Of a stretch of DNA of 64,000 nt, positions 1 through 9,462 are shown in pieces; the first letter of the stretch is position 1, and each line of letters starts with the position of its first letter. Source of the DNA: Mytilus trossulus. Lineage: Eukaryota > Mollusca > Bivalvia > Mytilida > Mytilidae. The DNA lies in the NCBI RefSeq assembly GCF_036588685.1, contig NC_086378.1:50462686-50526685 (forward strand). The letters run 5' to 3'. The notes beneath the pieces are model-generated. The model was given only the letters and a program-made list of their open reading frames with translations, ran no database searches and was not told the origin of the DNA. The translations under genes and the position numbers were made by a program.

Positions 1-261
1 ACAAATAACACTTTAACACTTTTACATTTTGAAGTGTACTTGTTAAGAATACTTAAATGATTTATGATATATCTATGAAACTTGAATTGGACCGGTCAAT
101 TAGAAAATTCCTCCATGTTTTACACCTAGAAAAACGATGTTTCCGAAACTACTTTGGTAACCTTCACTATGATCTCGTCATGAGCGGTACAATTACATGG
201 ATTTTTCAATAAATTGAGATTGAAATATAAATATATATCAATTGTTTACAGTTGCATTTTA

Positions 262-545
262 ACGTTGAGTCGTTTGTGTTTTCTCTTATTTTTGAGATAT
301 TGAGATAAGACGTGGCACAATACTTGTCTATCCCAAATTCATGTATTTGGTTTTCATGTTATATTTGTTATTCTCGTGGTGTTTTGTCTGATGATTGGTC
401 AGTTTCGGTGTTGTGTCGTTGTTCTCCTCTTATATTTAATGCGTTTCGCTCGGTTTTGGTTTGTTACCCCGATTTTGTTTTTTGTCCATGGATTTATGAG
501 TTTTGAACAGCGGTATACTACTGTTGCCTTTATTTATTCTATTAT
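262..545 (+). repeat. Dispersed mussel-type repeat, family M1
   Basis: A T-rich stretch ending in the motif AACAGCGGTATACTACTGTT recurs at 3525-3712 in the same orientation and, inverted and diverged, at 42640-43000. It has no intact reading frame; the short ORFs in it are chance. I recognise the motif from memory as common in Mytilus DNA, which is not verified here. Limits are approximate. Confidence 0.6.
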
Positions 546-955
546 TACAAAAAAAATAAAAAATAATGCATTTGAGCTTGGAAACTGTGTAAAATTAAAC
601 TGTAAATAAAATTCCGCAATTTTTTTTAAATGATTTAATAATTTGACCTCATGGGAAAAAAAAACAATTTCATACGAATAAAAACTCTCAAGCGAAAAAT
701 AATCCATTACTAAACGCTTCAAATTCGGATAATATCTTAATAGAATGAAGTTTTTGAGGTAGGTGTTATTTCATTTTAGATCTGCTACAATTATCAAACA
801 TCTTTGAATACAAGAAAGAAAACATGGCGACCAACTCCTTAGTTACGACCTGTCAATTGTGAATTTGATGGTAATTAAAGTAGCCATTACACAACAAAAT
901 AATATTGAAAATAGCGAATATTTGGATGAAGAATTATAAGATAAAATCTATTTTA
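546..955. other. AT-rich intergenic stretch, nothing recognised
   Basis: No reading frame with recognisable protein character, no tandem repeat and no terminal repeat was seen. Confidence 0.5.
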
Positions 956-1050
956 TCTAGAGGTTGTTGATATGTAAACCGGGGATTTAATCACAATTTA
1001 ATTCAATGTATAAGTTAATCGCCCCGGTTTACACATCAATAACCTCTAGA
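956..1050. repeat. 29-bp inverted repeat (hairpin)
   Basis: The left arm 956-984 and right arm 1022-1050 are reverse complements at 27 of 29 positions, separated by a 37-base AT-rich loop. Both arms run from TCTAGAGGTT to ACCGGGG. It may be a very short foldback element or the fused ends of a deleted transposon. No target duplication was identified. Confidence 0.8.
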
Positions 1051-1287
1051 AAATTAGTTTAATCCTATACTATTACAAAAGCTAAGATGACGTCGGCGAT
1101 TTGACGTCGACCTTGAATACAAAGGTAAATCGAGACGTTGTTCGTTTTGCAGTCCTCTCAACACATGTTCATTTATGACTTATTATCTTATTACTTCAAA
1201 CTCACTGTTGCTGACGTTTATGTAAATGATTCAAAGATATACAAATTAGAACAACGATAGATGAAAATTAAAGTAGTTGTAATAAAA

Positions 1288-1412
1288 TTGAAAATGGAAA
1301 TGGGGAATGTGTGAAAGCGACATAACCCGACCATAGTAAACACAACATCAGAAGGTCATCAACAGGTCTTCAATGTAGCGAGAAATTCCCGCACCCTTAG
1401 GCGTCCTTCAGC
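1288..1412 (+). repeat. Dispersed repeat, family M5
   Basis: The block containing GAAAATGGAAATGGGGAA, then AACCCGACCATAG and GGCGTCCTTCAGC, is found again diverged at 35972-36112, inside intron 3 of gene A. It is non-coding. Ends are approximate. Confidence 0.55.
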
Positions 1413-1766
1413 TTTAAACATATTCCATTATTAACTCCAAACAAAAATACAACTTACATAAATATATAATGACTGATAAAACATCTACTCGGAAACAGGT
1501 TGTCAAACTTACAATATATGATCATCTGGGTTTTTTATAGTTGATAGCCTTTTTCTGCTCTATACGGTGATATACACAAAAAATAATCAATATCATTAGT
1601 GACATATAGACAAACAAAAATGAAAATTTATGATCAATATAGTTCCGTAAAGGTATTGAAAGTAATTAAATAAGTTGTTGAACAAACAATGTCAAATGTG
1701 AAGTACATTAAAGGTCTGACAAAGTAGGGCTAGCTTCATATTTTTCTAAAATAAGGACAATATATA

Positions 1767-2024
1767 GGCCTGTTTTTTATACTCAAACGTGTTATTGGTT
1801 AAAATCAATTTGAAACATGTTTTACCTTAAACCATAAACCAAAAACGCAACGGTTAAAGAAAATGTTAAAGCTATAAACCAAAAATATCTAAAACATGCG
1901 TTTCATCATGGTTGAAATGTTTATTAACCATTTAAAAGCATGGTTAAGACAGACCCGTCAAAAAACTGTTAACCATAAAAATGTTTAAAACCAGGTTAAT
2001 GGTTCAGAATTTAAAAAAACAGGC
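1767..2024. mobile_element. Short TIR element (MITE-like), about 260 bp
   Basis: It begins GGCCTGTTTTTTA and ends TAAAAAAACAGGCC, an inverted pair of about 13 bp differing by one T. The interior is AT-rich and scattered with GGTTAA/TTAACC motifs in both orientations. It is flanked by TA on the left and TTA on the right, compatible with a TA target duplication. No protein is encoded, so it would depend on a transposase from elsewhere. Confidence 0.55.
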
Positions 2025-2269
2025 CTTAGATTCCGGTAATCTGTATTTCCGCCTTGGACTTTATTTAAACGGAATGTAGTATATAGAGAGGTAAAATTGC
2101 ATATTGCAAAAAGAGATAGATTGAAATGGAATCAGTTCTTACTTTTATATCATACTTGCCCGCATTCATCGTTGCAGACAACATCGCGAGTGTTTTTTTT
2201 TTGTTTTTTTTTATCGTTTTTTAATATCTATATCATATGTTAAAAGAACAAATCAAAAATACCAACACA

Positions 2270-2352
2270 TCGTTGTCACAGCTGCAACACTAAATAGGTT
2301 GATATGGAAGATATTATTAGTGATTTTCAAATATATATGTGCTAAATAATAC
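2270..2352. repeat. Direct repeat, copy 1 (partner 3240-3325)
   Basis: The segment with GTCACAGCTGCAACACTAAA followed by TAGGTTG is repeated with substitutions at 3240-3325 in the same orientation. The two copies bracket the 350-bp tandem repeat at 2371-2815. Confidence 0.65.
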
Positions 2353-2390
2353 AGTAGATATTCAATAAAATTAACGGTACCAATTTTCTT

Positions 2391-2430
2391 GCACCAGATG
2401 CGCATTTCGACAATACATGTCTCTTCAGTG
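2391..2430 (-). ncRNA. Hammerhead ribozyme-like core, family 2, copy 1
   Basis: Read on the - strand: CUGAAGA, a stem II of GACA/UGUC closed by UGUAU, then GAAA and a short stem III region. Relative to the 31 kb family, stem II has changed from GUCU/AGAC to GACA/UGUC with pairing kept. The position next to the expected cleavage site has changed from U to C, so this copy is probably inactive. Confidence 0.5.
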
Positions 2431-2740
2431 ATGCTCGTGGCCAAAATATTTGAAATTCAAACCTTATATTAAAGATGAAGAGCTATAATCCAAAAGGTCC
2501 AAAAAGTATAGCCAAATCCGTGAAAGGAATCAGAGCTTTGCACGAGGGAGACACATTCCTTAATTTATAATAATTTCTAATATTTTGTAACAGCAAATTT
2601 TAATAACACAAAAAATCTGTATTTTCATACCAGTACCGAAGTACTGGCTACTGGGCTGGTGATACTCTTGGGGACTCATAGTCCACCAGCAGAGGCATCG
2701 ACCCAGTGGTGGTAATACAATTAACGGTACCAATTTTCTT

Positions 2741-2780
2741 GCACCAGATGCGCATTTCAACCATACATGTCTCTTCAGTG
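2741..2780 (-). ncRNA. Hammerhead ribozyme-like core, family 2, copy 2
   Basis: The same core lies 350 bp downstream of copy 1, but the 3' side of stem II reads GGUU, leaving one mismatch. Probably a decayed ribozyme. Confidence 0.4.
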
Positions 2781-2815
2781 ATGCTCGTGGCCAAAATATT
2801 TGAAATTGCCAAGCT

Positions 2816-3524
2816 CACAATAATATGAGTTAATAAATACAACAAAACATTTATATAACAAGATTGCAATTAGTTCAAGGACTTGGTAACAAGCGATAAC
2901 CTACAATCACATCTATGGTTTTATAACAAAAATACTTTTGTTTTTTACGATTAACGGTATAAGTAAGTAATCCCGTGCGAAACATATTGACATTAATGCA
3001 ATAATAATCATAATTACGATCCAAACTGTGAAATTAAATGAGAACTTCTGTACAATGCATAATTATCATAGAAATAGATACAGACAAATGTCAATAAAAA
3101 AATGTTAGGAAGTTAATCATCATATAAGCTGTTTTATGAGGACTTTTTTTTTAATCAAAACATATCAAAAATGGTTTAGAATGGGCACACCCTTTACTGA
3201 TAAACACAATTGTTGTAAAGAAAAAACTCCCACATATATTTGTCACAGCTGCAACACTAAATAGGTTGTTATGGAAGTTATTAGAAGTAATTTTCAAAAG
3301 TATAAATGCTAAATAATATAATACAAAATAAAACACGAAATTAGTTAACCTTTTAATTCGCGAAGCTCCAAAGAATATGACTGAGCTATTTTCAAATATA
3401 ACAAAACCTTAATATGATATATTAGCCTTCGGGTATAGCAGCCTTAAATAAGTTTATACTAATAATGTTGTTTAAACTAATGGCAATTCACTATTATAGT
3501 TATAATCAGAAATGCACTACCAGT
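2816..3524. other. AT-rich intergenic stretch with the second direct-repeat copy
   Basis: Apart from the 3240-3325 partner of the 2270-2352 repeat, nothing is recognised here. Confidence 0.45.
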
Positions 3525-3712
3525 CTAGGTTGATAATTGTTATATTGTAGTTCGTTTCTGTGTGTGTTACATTTTAATATTGTGTTTCTGTTGTGTCATA
3601 GTTCTCTTATATTTCATGTGTTTCCCTCTGTTGTAGTTTGTAACTCGGATTGTTTTTTTCTCTATCGATTTATGAATTTTGAACAGCGGTATACTACTGT
3701 TGACTTTATTGA
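3525..3712 (+). repeat. Dispersed repeat, family M1, truncated copy
   Basis: It shares the segment ending GAACAGCGGTATACTACTGTT with 262-545, with many substitutions upstream. It is 5'-truncated relative to that copy. Confidence 0.6.
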
Positions 3713-4984
3713 TAAAGTATATACCAGTACAAACCATCTTCGAAAAGGACAATAACTGATTACGTTGATATAATATTCATCCACATAAAACAATAATAAA
3801 CTCAAAAGGGAAGCATAATTACAAATTACTGATACACAGCTAATTGGCAAACGTAAATAGCTGTAAATGCTTACAAGCGCCTTACTTATTACTCAATCGG
3901 GCTTATCAAATCACTTTTTGGAAAATCAGATAAATTCCAAATCAAATCTAACAATTCTGAATAGTATACATAAATTCCAAAACAAAAATTACTATATCTG
4001 ACAATGAGGTGTTGGTGAAAGGCCTTGAAAGCTTAAGTTAATCAATTCCAAGACCAACGTTTTGATTTTAAAAGTATAACATACACGCCTTTTTCTTGGC
4101 AGTAGTTTACAATAGGATGCAAACGTTTTGAGCACAGATATGGTGCAGATATCAAACCAGTGCAACAAGACTTTGACAGTTAACATTTTTCCCTGTAAAG
4201 AGTGGAGTACATGTTACAATGTCATGATGAAATAATCAAACTTTAGGTGAAATTTGTACAAGTAACAAAATTTGTAAACAATGTATAAAGCTACCTTCCA
4301 GTCTTTGTCTTTAAATATATAAGTCTAATATTTAGCATTTTTTACCTGAAGTTCAAACAATAGCACTTTACAGATAGACACTAAAGTTTAAATAAGACAT
4401 TCGTTATTTAGTTATTCTGATATAGCTGCATTTACAAATTTTGCATTACAGCCTTACTTGGCAGACGTTTTTGTATTTAACGACAAACCGCTGAAGGGGT
4501 TTACATAACTAGAATAACATAACCGTATTTGATAGTATTTGATAAAAACTAAACAAGATATTTTATAAAAATATGTGACAGCAACAATCTAAAAGAAATT
4601 TAACAACCCATCGTTCTTCCGAAAGGAACCATCTGTGTTTCTCGAACTTGCTTATTTATTGCTTTATTAAGTAAAGGCTAAATTCATACAGCTCTGAGGA
4701 AGAATGAAATCAAGTTAGCGATCTCTTTTAATTACTTGCCGCTGTATAGATGAGTCATTTAAATAACTCGTACAGATATCAACAGACATTTATACAGTAT
4801 ATACAGTTTTTCATACTGTAAAAGGTTTGATATGGTTGAAAATAAAATGTGGTGAATACATTTTACAACAAGAAAGCAGAGATCTATCATCTATCACATT
4901 GTTATATAATAAAACACTTAGTTATTATATAAGATAAATATAGGCAATGGACATAAGGAAAGGTTGTAATACAGTATAGATTAA
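3713..4984. other. AT-rich intergenic stretch, nothing recognised
   Basis: No ORF over 65 codons, no tandem repeat and no inverted ends were detected by eye. Confidence 0.4.
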
Positions 4985-5215
4985 TTCGAACCGCTCTTTT
5001 GTAAAAAGTAAAATCGCAAAAAAATAAACTCCGACGAAAATTCAATCGGAAAGTACCTACTCACATGGCAAAATCAAATGACAAAACACATCAAACGAAT
5101 GGACAAAAACCTTCATATCCCTAACTTAGTACAGGCATATATGCATTTCAAAATGTAGAAATGGTGGATTGAACCTGATTTTATAGCGCTTAACCTCTCA
5201 CTTGACTGTCTGAAT
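4985..5215 (-). repeat. Dispersed repeat, family M2
   Basis: The segment with CACATGGCAAAATCAAATGA, CTTAGTACAGGCAT and AACCTCTCACTTG recurs at 5478-5740, and split at 13190-13436 plus 13911-14200. Opposite-strand copies lie at 27380-27525, 40115-40315 and 49515-49700. No coding content. Strand is arbitrary. Confidence 0.6.
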
Positions 5216-5477
5216 TATCTGTCACGCTGTACCTAACCAGCATAAAAGTATAACCAGCTACGAAGAAGTGGATCTTCCTTTACAGTATTTGGTACCTAAA
5301 TTACATACGTTTCCATACAAACTATGTTGTATTTGCATTGTTTTCCAAGTGCTCGATGAATATAATTTCTAAAAAAAGTCAAACAGATACTTAGGAAACA
5401 TTTCAACGTAAGCTTCCAAACTTTCAATTTCTAGATGGCATGATTCCTGCAACGACTGCATATGGAGTATATATAAA

Positions 5478-5740
5478 AAGTAAAATCACAAAAATACTGA
5501 ACTCAGAGGAAAATCAATTCGGAAAATCGATAATCACATGGCAAAATCAAATAACAAAACGCATCAAAAACGAATGGACAAGAACTGTCATATTCCTGAC
5601 TTAGTACAGGCTATTTCAAATGTAGAAAATGGTTTAAACCTGGTTCTATAGCGATAACCCTCTCACTTTAACAGTCTCTTCAAATTCCGTTATATTTACA
5701 TTGATGCGTTAAATAAACAGACACAACAAGTGAAACTGCG
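5478..5740 (-). repeat. Dispersed repeat, family M2
   Basis: Second copy in tandem-like proximity to 4985-5215, about 490 bp on, with the same internal landmarks. It abuts the element at 5758. Confidence 0.6.
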
Positions 5741-5757
5741 AGCTACTGTTCACTGAT

Positions 5758-6203
5758 GATACCCCCGCCGCAAGTGGATAATATTAATAGTGTAAAAATA
5801 TGCAAGTGTTTGGTAAACAGGAAGTTGTCGAGTGATGAATCTGAAAACGCATCACACGGTATAGCTGACTTATATAAATCCTGAGACCAAATTTCAGAAA
5901 TCCTTGTATTGTAGTTCCTGAGAAAAATGTGACGAAAATTTTCAACTTGGCTATCATGTGTAAAATCATACAAGTTTTCGGTAAACAGGAAGTTGTCAAG
6001 TGATCAATCTGAAAACGCATCACACGGTATAGCTGATTTAGACAAACCCTGAAACCAAATTTCAGAAATCCTTGTATTGTAGTTCCTGAGAAAAATACGA
6101 CGAAAAATATTCATGGGACGGACTGACTGACGGACGGACGGACGGACGGACGGACAGACAGAGGTAAAACAGTATACCCCCCTTTTTTTAAAGCGGGGGT
6201 ATA
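5758..6203. mobile_element. Non-autonomous element with 10-bp ATACCCCCGC ends and internal 168-bp duplication
   Basis: ATACCCCCGC at 5759-5768 is exactly inverted at 6193-6202. Inside, a unit of about 168 bp containing GGTAAACAGGAAGTTGTC is present twice (about 5795-5962 and 5963-6120), followed by a GACG/GGAC tetranucleotide run (6120-6160) and a C-run/G-run hairpin at 6172-6203. Non-coding. Confidence 0.6.
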
Positions 6204-6361
6204 ATAAATAAAATAGTCAAAATATGGGTATATCAGTCATCATCGTATAACAATTTTATATGGAGTATATCTTCATGCTTATACATATTTCAGTGATTGC
6301 GTTTCCCATCATGATTTTCTTGAAAAAGATTTTCTATCCACAGTAAAGTTTTATAGCAAGA

Positions 6362-6640
6362 GTTACAAGTCATGAAAGTGAAGTCAACATTTCGAAAATT
6401 TAACAGACGCCATGACGAATTAGTTGACTGTAAGAAATATCTGTTTCACAGTTGACAATGGATCTGTTCCTATCGTCGTCAAAGAATTTGGTCCTTCTTT
6501 TCCAGAACGTCAGTTACCGAATTAGACTTATCACCGGTCCATACTTCTAGACTGAGTATGATAGGCAACACTACGAGTGATCTATGTGAAACAGTATCTG
6601 CTTACCCCTTAAGATCATCTAAGGCAACCCCCGGTTTGCA
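6362..6640 (+). pseudogene. Relic of the C-terminus and 3' tail of a Penelope-like reverse transcriptase
   Basis: The + strand translation around 6370-6475 retains the pattern FRKFNRRHDELVD and then a stop. It matches better-kept copies at 17090-17462 and 27270-27375, followed by shared 3' tail sequence. It is a short 5'-truncated dead copy. Assignment to the Penelope-like group is tentative. Confidence 0.5.
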
Positions 6641-8524
6641 AAAGCCTTCGCGTTGCAAAGTTTTTAGTTTTCTATGCTGTGTGTTGTACATTTTTATGTT
6701 GTTTTAATGTTTAATTTTGAATTTTGAATTTTATATTTTATATTTTTATTTCATTTTCAATGTCGTCAGCTTATGAGTTTGAATGTCCATATTTTTCACG
6801 TTTACTTTACATAAATGTATGTCTTGGTGTAATGACAGACACTTTGTAAAACACCAATTGTCAACTTCTTTTTAAATTTATGGAGGAGACCTGATAACAA
6901 GAAAAATGCATTGTTTGAAGGAACTAATTATCAAGACATACGTGTTTGGTCCAGAATGACCAATGTCAAAATCATTGTATCTGTTTGATGTAGCATACCA
7001 AATTTTTTTTAAACATTTTAAGAAACCAAAAATATAAACAGTCGAACAAAATCAGTTAGTCGAAGAAGAAAACAATAACATTCAGAATAAGATCAAAGTC
7101 CTTTAAATTGACAAATTCTAAGTGGTATATCTGTTTGCCGTTACTTAAGTTATCATGATACAGTCAGTTGAACTGTTGTTTAAAATCAAGATGATCATAC
7201 TAAAGGTTCAAAAAAGGTATTTAATCATATCATTATGTATAAATCGACTGTAAAATATATATTTCTTGATTGCTCTTACTGAAGTAATAATAAAATAGCT
7301 CACTTAGTCTGTCGGAAAACGGAGACAGTATGTCTTGTGTGTAGACAGGTGTGTCTTGGGCACAGGTTAGAAAGAGAGTATTGGCCGTACGGTGACCTGA
7401 GATCATGAGATTGATGAATCACAACAGAAAGGTAATCCAACGTGTGTCTGTTGAAATGTATCAAACTGGTCATAACCGGTTTAAATGCAAAACTATTCGA
7501 GAAATTATGATATATATATATATATATATGACCTAATAAACAATATCTAGACGAGTAGTATCGTGTGTCTTAATATACATGTTTTTTTTTCTTTTAATTT
7601 ATGATTGTTCGCTTTAAAAGAGCTTTCACACAGCTAGTTCATGAAGTGGGAAATATAATAACCTCTTAGTATTTCAACATCACTTATTCTATCCTATTAA
7701 CTTTTCTCTTTTCTGCTTTCCTCTTTCAACATAATGATATTATTAAAGTCATAAGAAACGAGTGACCGGTGAAAAATTATGTTCTTCCAATTCTTGAACC
7801 AATGCATACAAACATCATAAACTTAGTCTTCTGTGCACGAATTTATCTTTTTTTTTCGTGTAGATTTCGTATAATCGTCAATTTTTTTTTTCAATCGATC
7901 AGTGTTGTTGTGAAAATATTGCAGGTAATCAAAGTTCGTGTTTTGAAGCCGAAGTTTAACGATGGTCACCTGTTTGTCAACAATCGACAAAAAATAAACA
8001 AAAAAGCATGGAAAGAGAGCACGTGTTTAACATGTGTATTCAGAAAATAGTTTATTTTAAGGACATCCATGCGTATTGTGATCACCGGTGTTTTACGAGA
8101 TGGGTTACACTGAGGTCACTTTGCATACGGAAAATATGTCGGGGGAATTGGTTGCTGGAAGCAAGCAATTAAAATAAAGTAGACTTCTTCTAAATATGAA
8201 TAAATTAAAGAATTTCTTCAGAAAAAAGTATATGTACATAAGTTTTATAATGAAAACTATCCATTGAGTTATAAAAAAAACATATGCATTATTTTTTTTT
8301 GATTTGAGGTTTCTTATGACTTTAAAACAATATCTGTCTTTGGATAGGTGGTTGAAAAATTATGTATGCTGGAAAAATCTGTTTATAGTTTTCCACCTTT
8401 CTCTTCTTTATAATAATCATACGACATCTGTATTATAACCTCTGTTTATAAACTTTTGTTTCAAATTATCTTTACTGATTTATAACATGCTTTGTGCTTA
8501 CTAAAAATAGACAACAGTTGTTGA
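6641..8524. other. AT-rich intergenic stretch
   Basis: It contains a (TA)n run near 7507-7530 and a short fragment of the GGCCGTACGGTGACCT motif of family M3 near 7385-7400. The 93-codon ORF at 7769-8050 has a biased, low-complexity composition and no recognisable domain, so I do not call it a gene. Confidence 0.4.
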
Positions 8525-8527
8525 CCA

Positions 8528-9216
8528 ATGTTCAAATCTCAGAAACCGGAACCAGATAAAGAAATAAAACAAATACTTATGGAATCTAAATATCAAAATA
8601 AGGTCTTCAACAAGTATCCTCAGCTTAAAGCGAACAGCAAGCTTGACAGTCCCCACAAATGGGAAGTTAAACCATTCAAACAGGAAAACTATGTATATAA
8701 AATAAAACGAGAAACAAAAAACACTAATGAACCAAACAGTGACTGGTGCAAATAAATGCACCATGTTTAAACGTTTTACCAGGCGCCAACATTCACCCTA
8801 AGCTTAAATAATACTGTATCATCACAACATAGAAAGACACACTATAAAGATCAATTATAATGACGATAGCTGCAAAATAACAATACTTGAAACACCAGTA
8901 TACTCAATCTACCGCTGGAACTGCCATCGTAAACACAAAACACCTGAAGAATTTAAAGAACAGGACAATATACTTACAAGTCATCAGATTAAACTTCAAA
9001 ATCAAAGAACTAAATACCAACATAAATAGTCACTCTCCAAAATTTTCAAACGATTTACAGACAAAACCTAAATTTAAAAAAGGAGACCACAGAACATCAA
9101 CAACCAGGACACAATACAACTATAACCTATATGCTGACGGAATCCATCCAGACAACCTTTTAGCGAAAACCTGGTTAAAGAAGATCGCTGAGCAAGCACA
9201 AATTAACTGTTGGTAA
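8528..9216 (+). pseudogene. Degraded ORF1 of the LINE
   Basis: Two open segments (8528-8755 and 8887-9216) in different frames lie just upstream of ORF2 and share its A-rich, Lys-rich composition. The second ends in LYADGIHPDNLLAKTWLKKI and then NCW. This resembles the last strand and helix of the ORF1 protein of molluscan CR1-like elements, possibly an SGNH-hydrolase-like C-terminus; that is a memory-based comparison. Stops and frame changes mean no functional ORF1 protein. The 133-base gap to the ORF2 start has stop codons in the ORF2 frame. Confidence 0.5.
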
Positions 9217-9462
9217 TTGCTGTTGTTGTTTCAGTAAGCACGGGCTCTTCCGAGCTAAACTGAAGACCTCAACAGTAACCCAACATTTACAAAAGCTTGA
9301 TACTCATAGAAAAATCTACAAGATGAAATATTTACTCTGATAATAGCAGTGACCCTGATATATAACATTGGGCAATCCATCTTCAATGAAAAATCATGGG
9401 ACCATCGTCACTTACTTACAAATCTATTAAACAACAAATGGTCATCAGCAGGCCGTAAACCA

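Larger units (their letters stand above)
2371..2815 (-). repeat. Hammerhead-bearing tandem repeat, family 2 (350-bp period)
   Basis: One full 350-bp monomer (2371-2720) is followed by about 95 bp of a second. It begins TTAACGGTACC, and the monomer end carries CTACTGGGCTGGTGATAC and CATCGACCCAGTGGTG, both shared with the 356-bp monomers at 31144-32744, so the two families are homologous but strongly diverged. On the - strand each start carries a hammerhead-like core. ORFs across it are incidental. Confidence 0.7.

Noticed and set aside
7769-8050. 93-codon ORF on the + strand
   Set aside because: Low-complexity Phe/Ile/Lys composition, no domain, no splice or promoter context.
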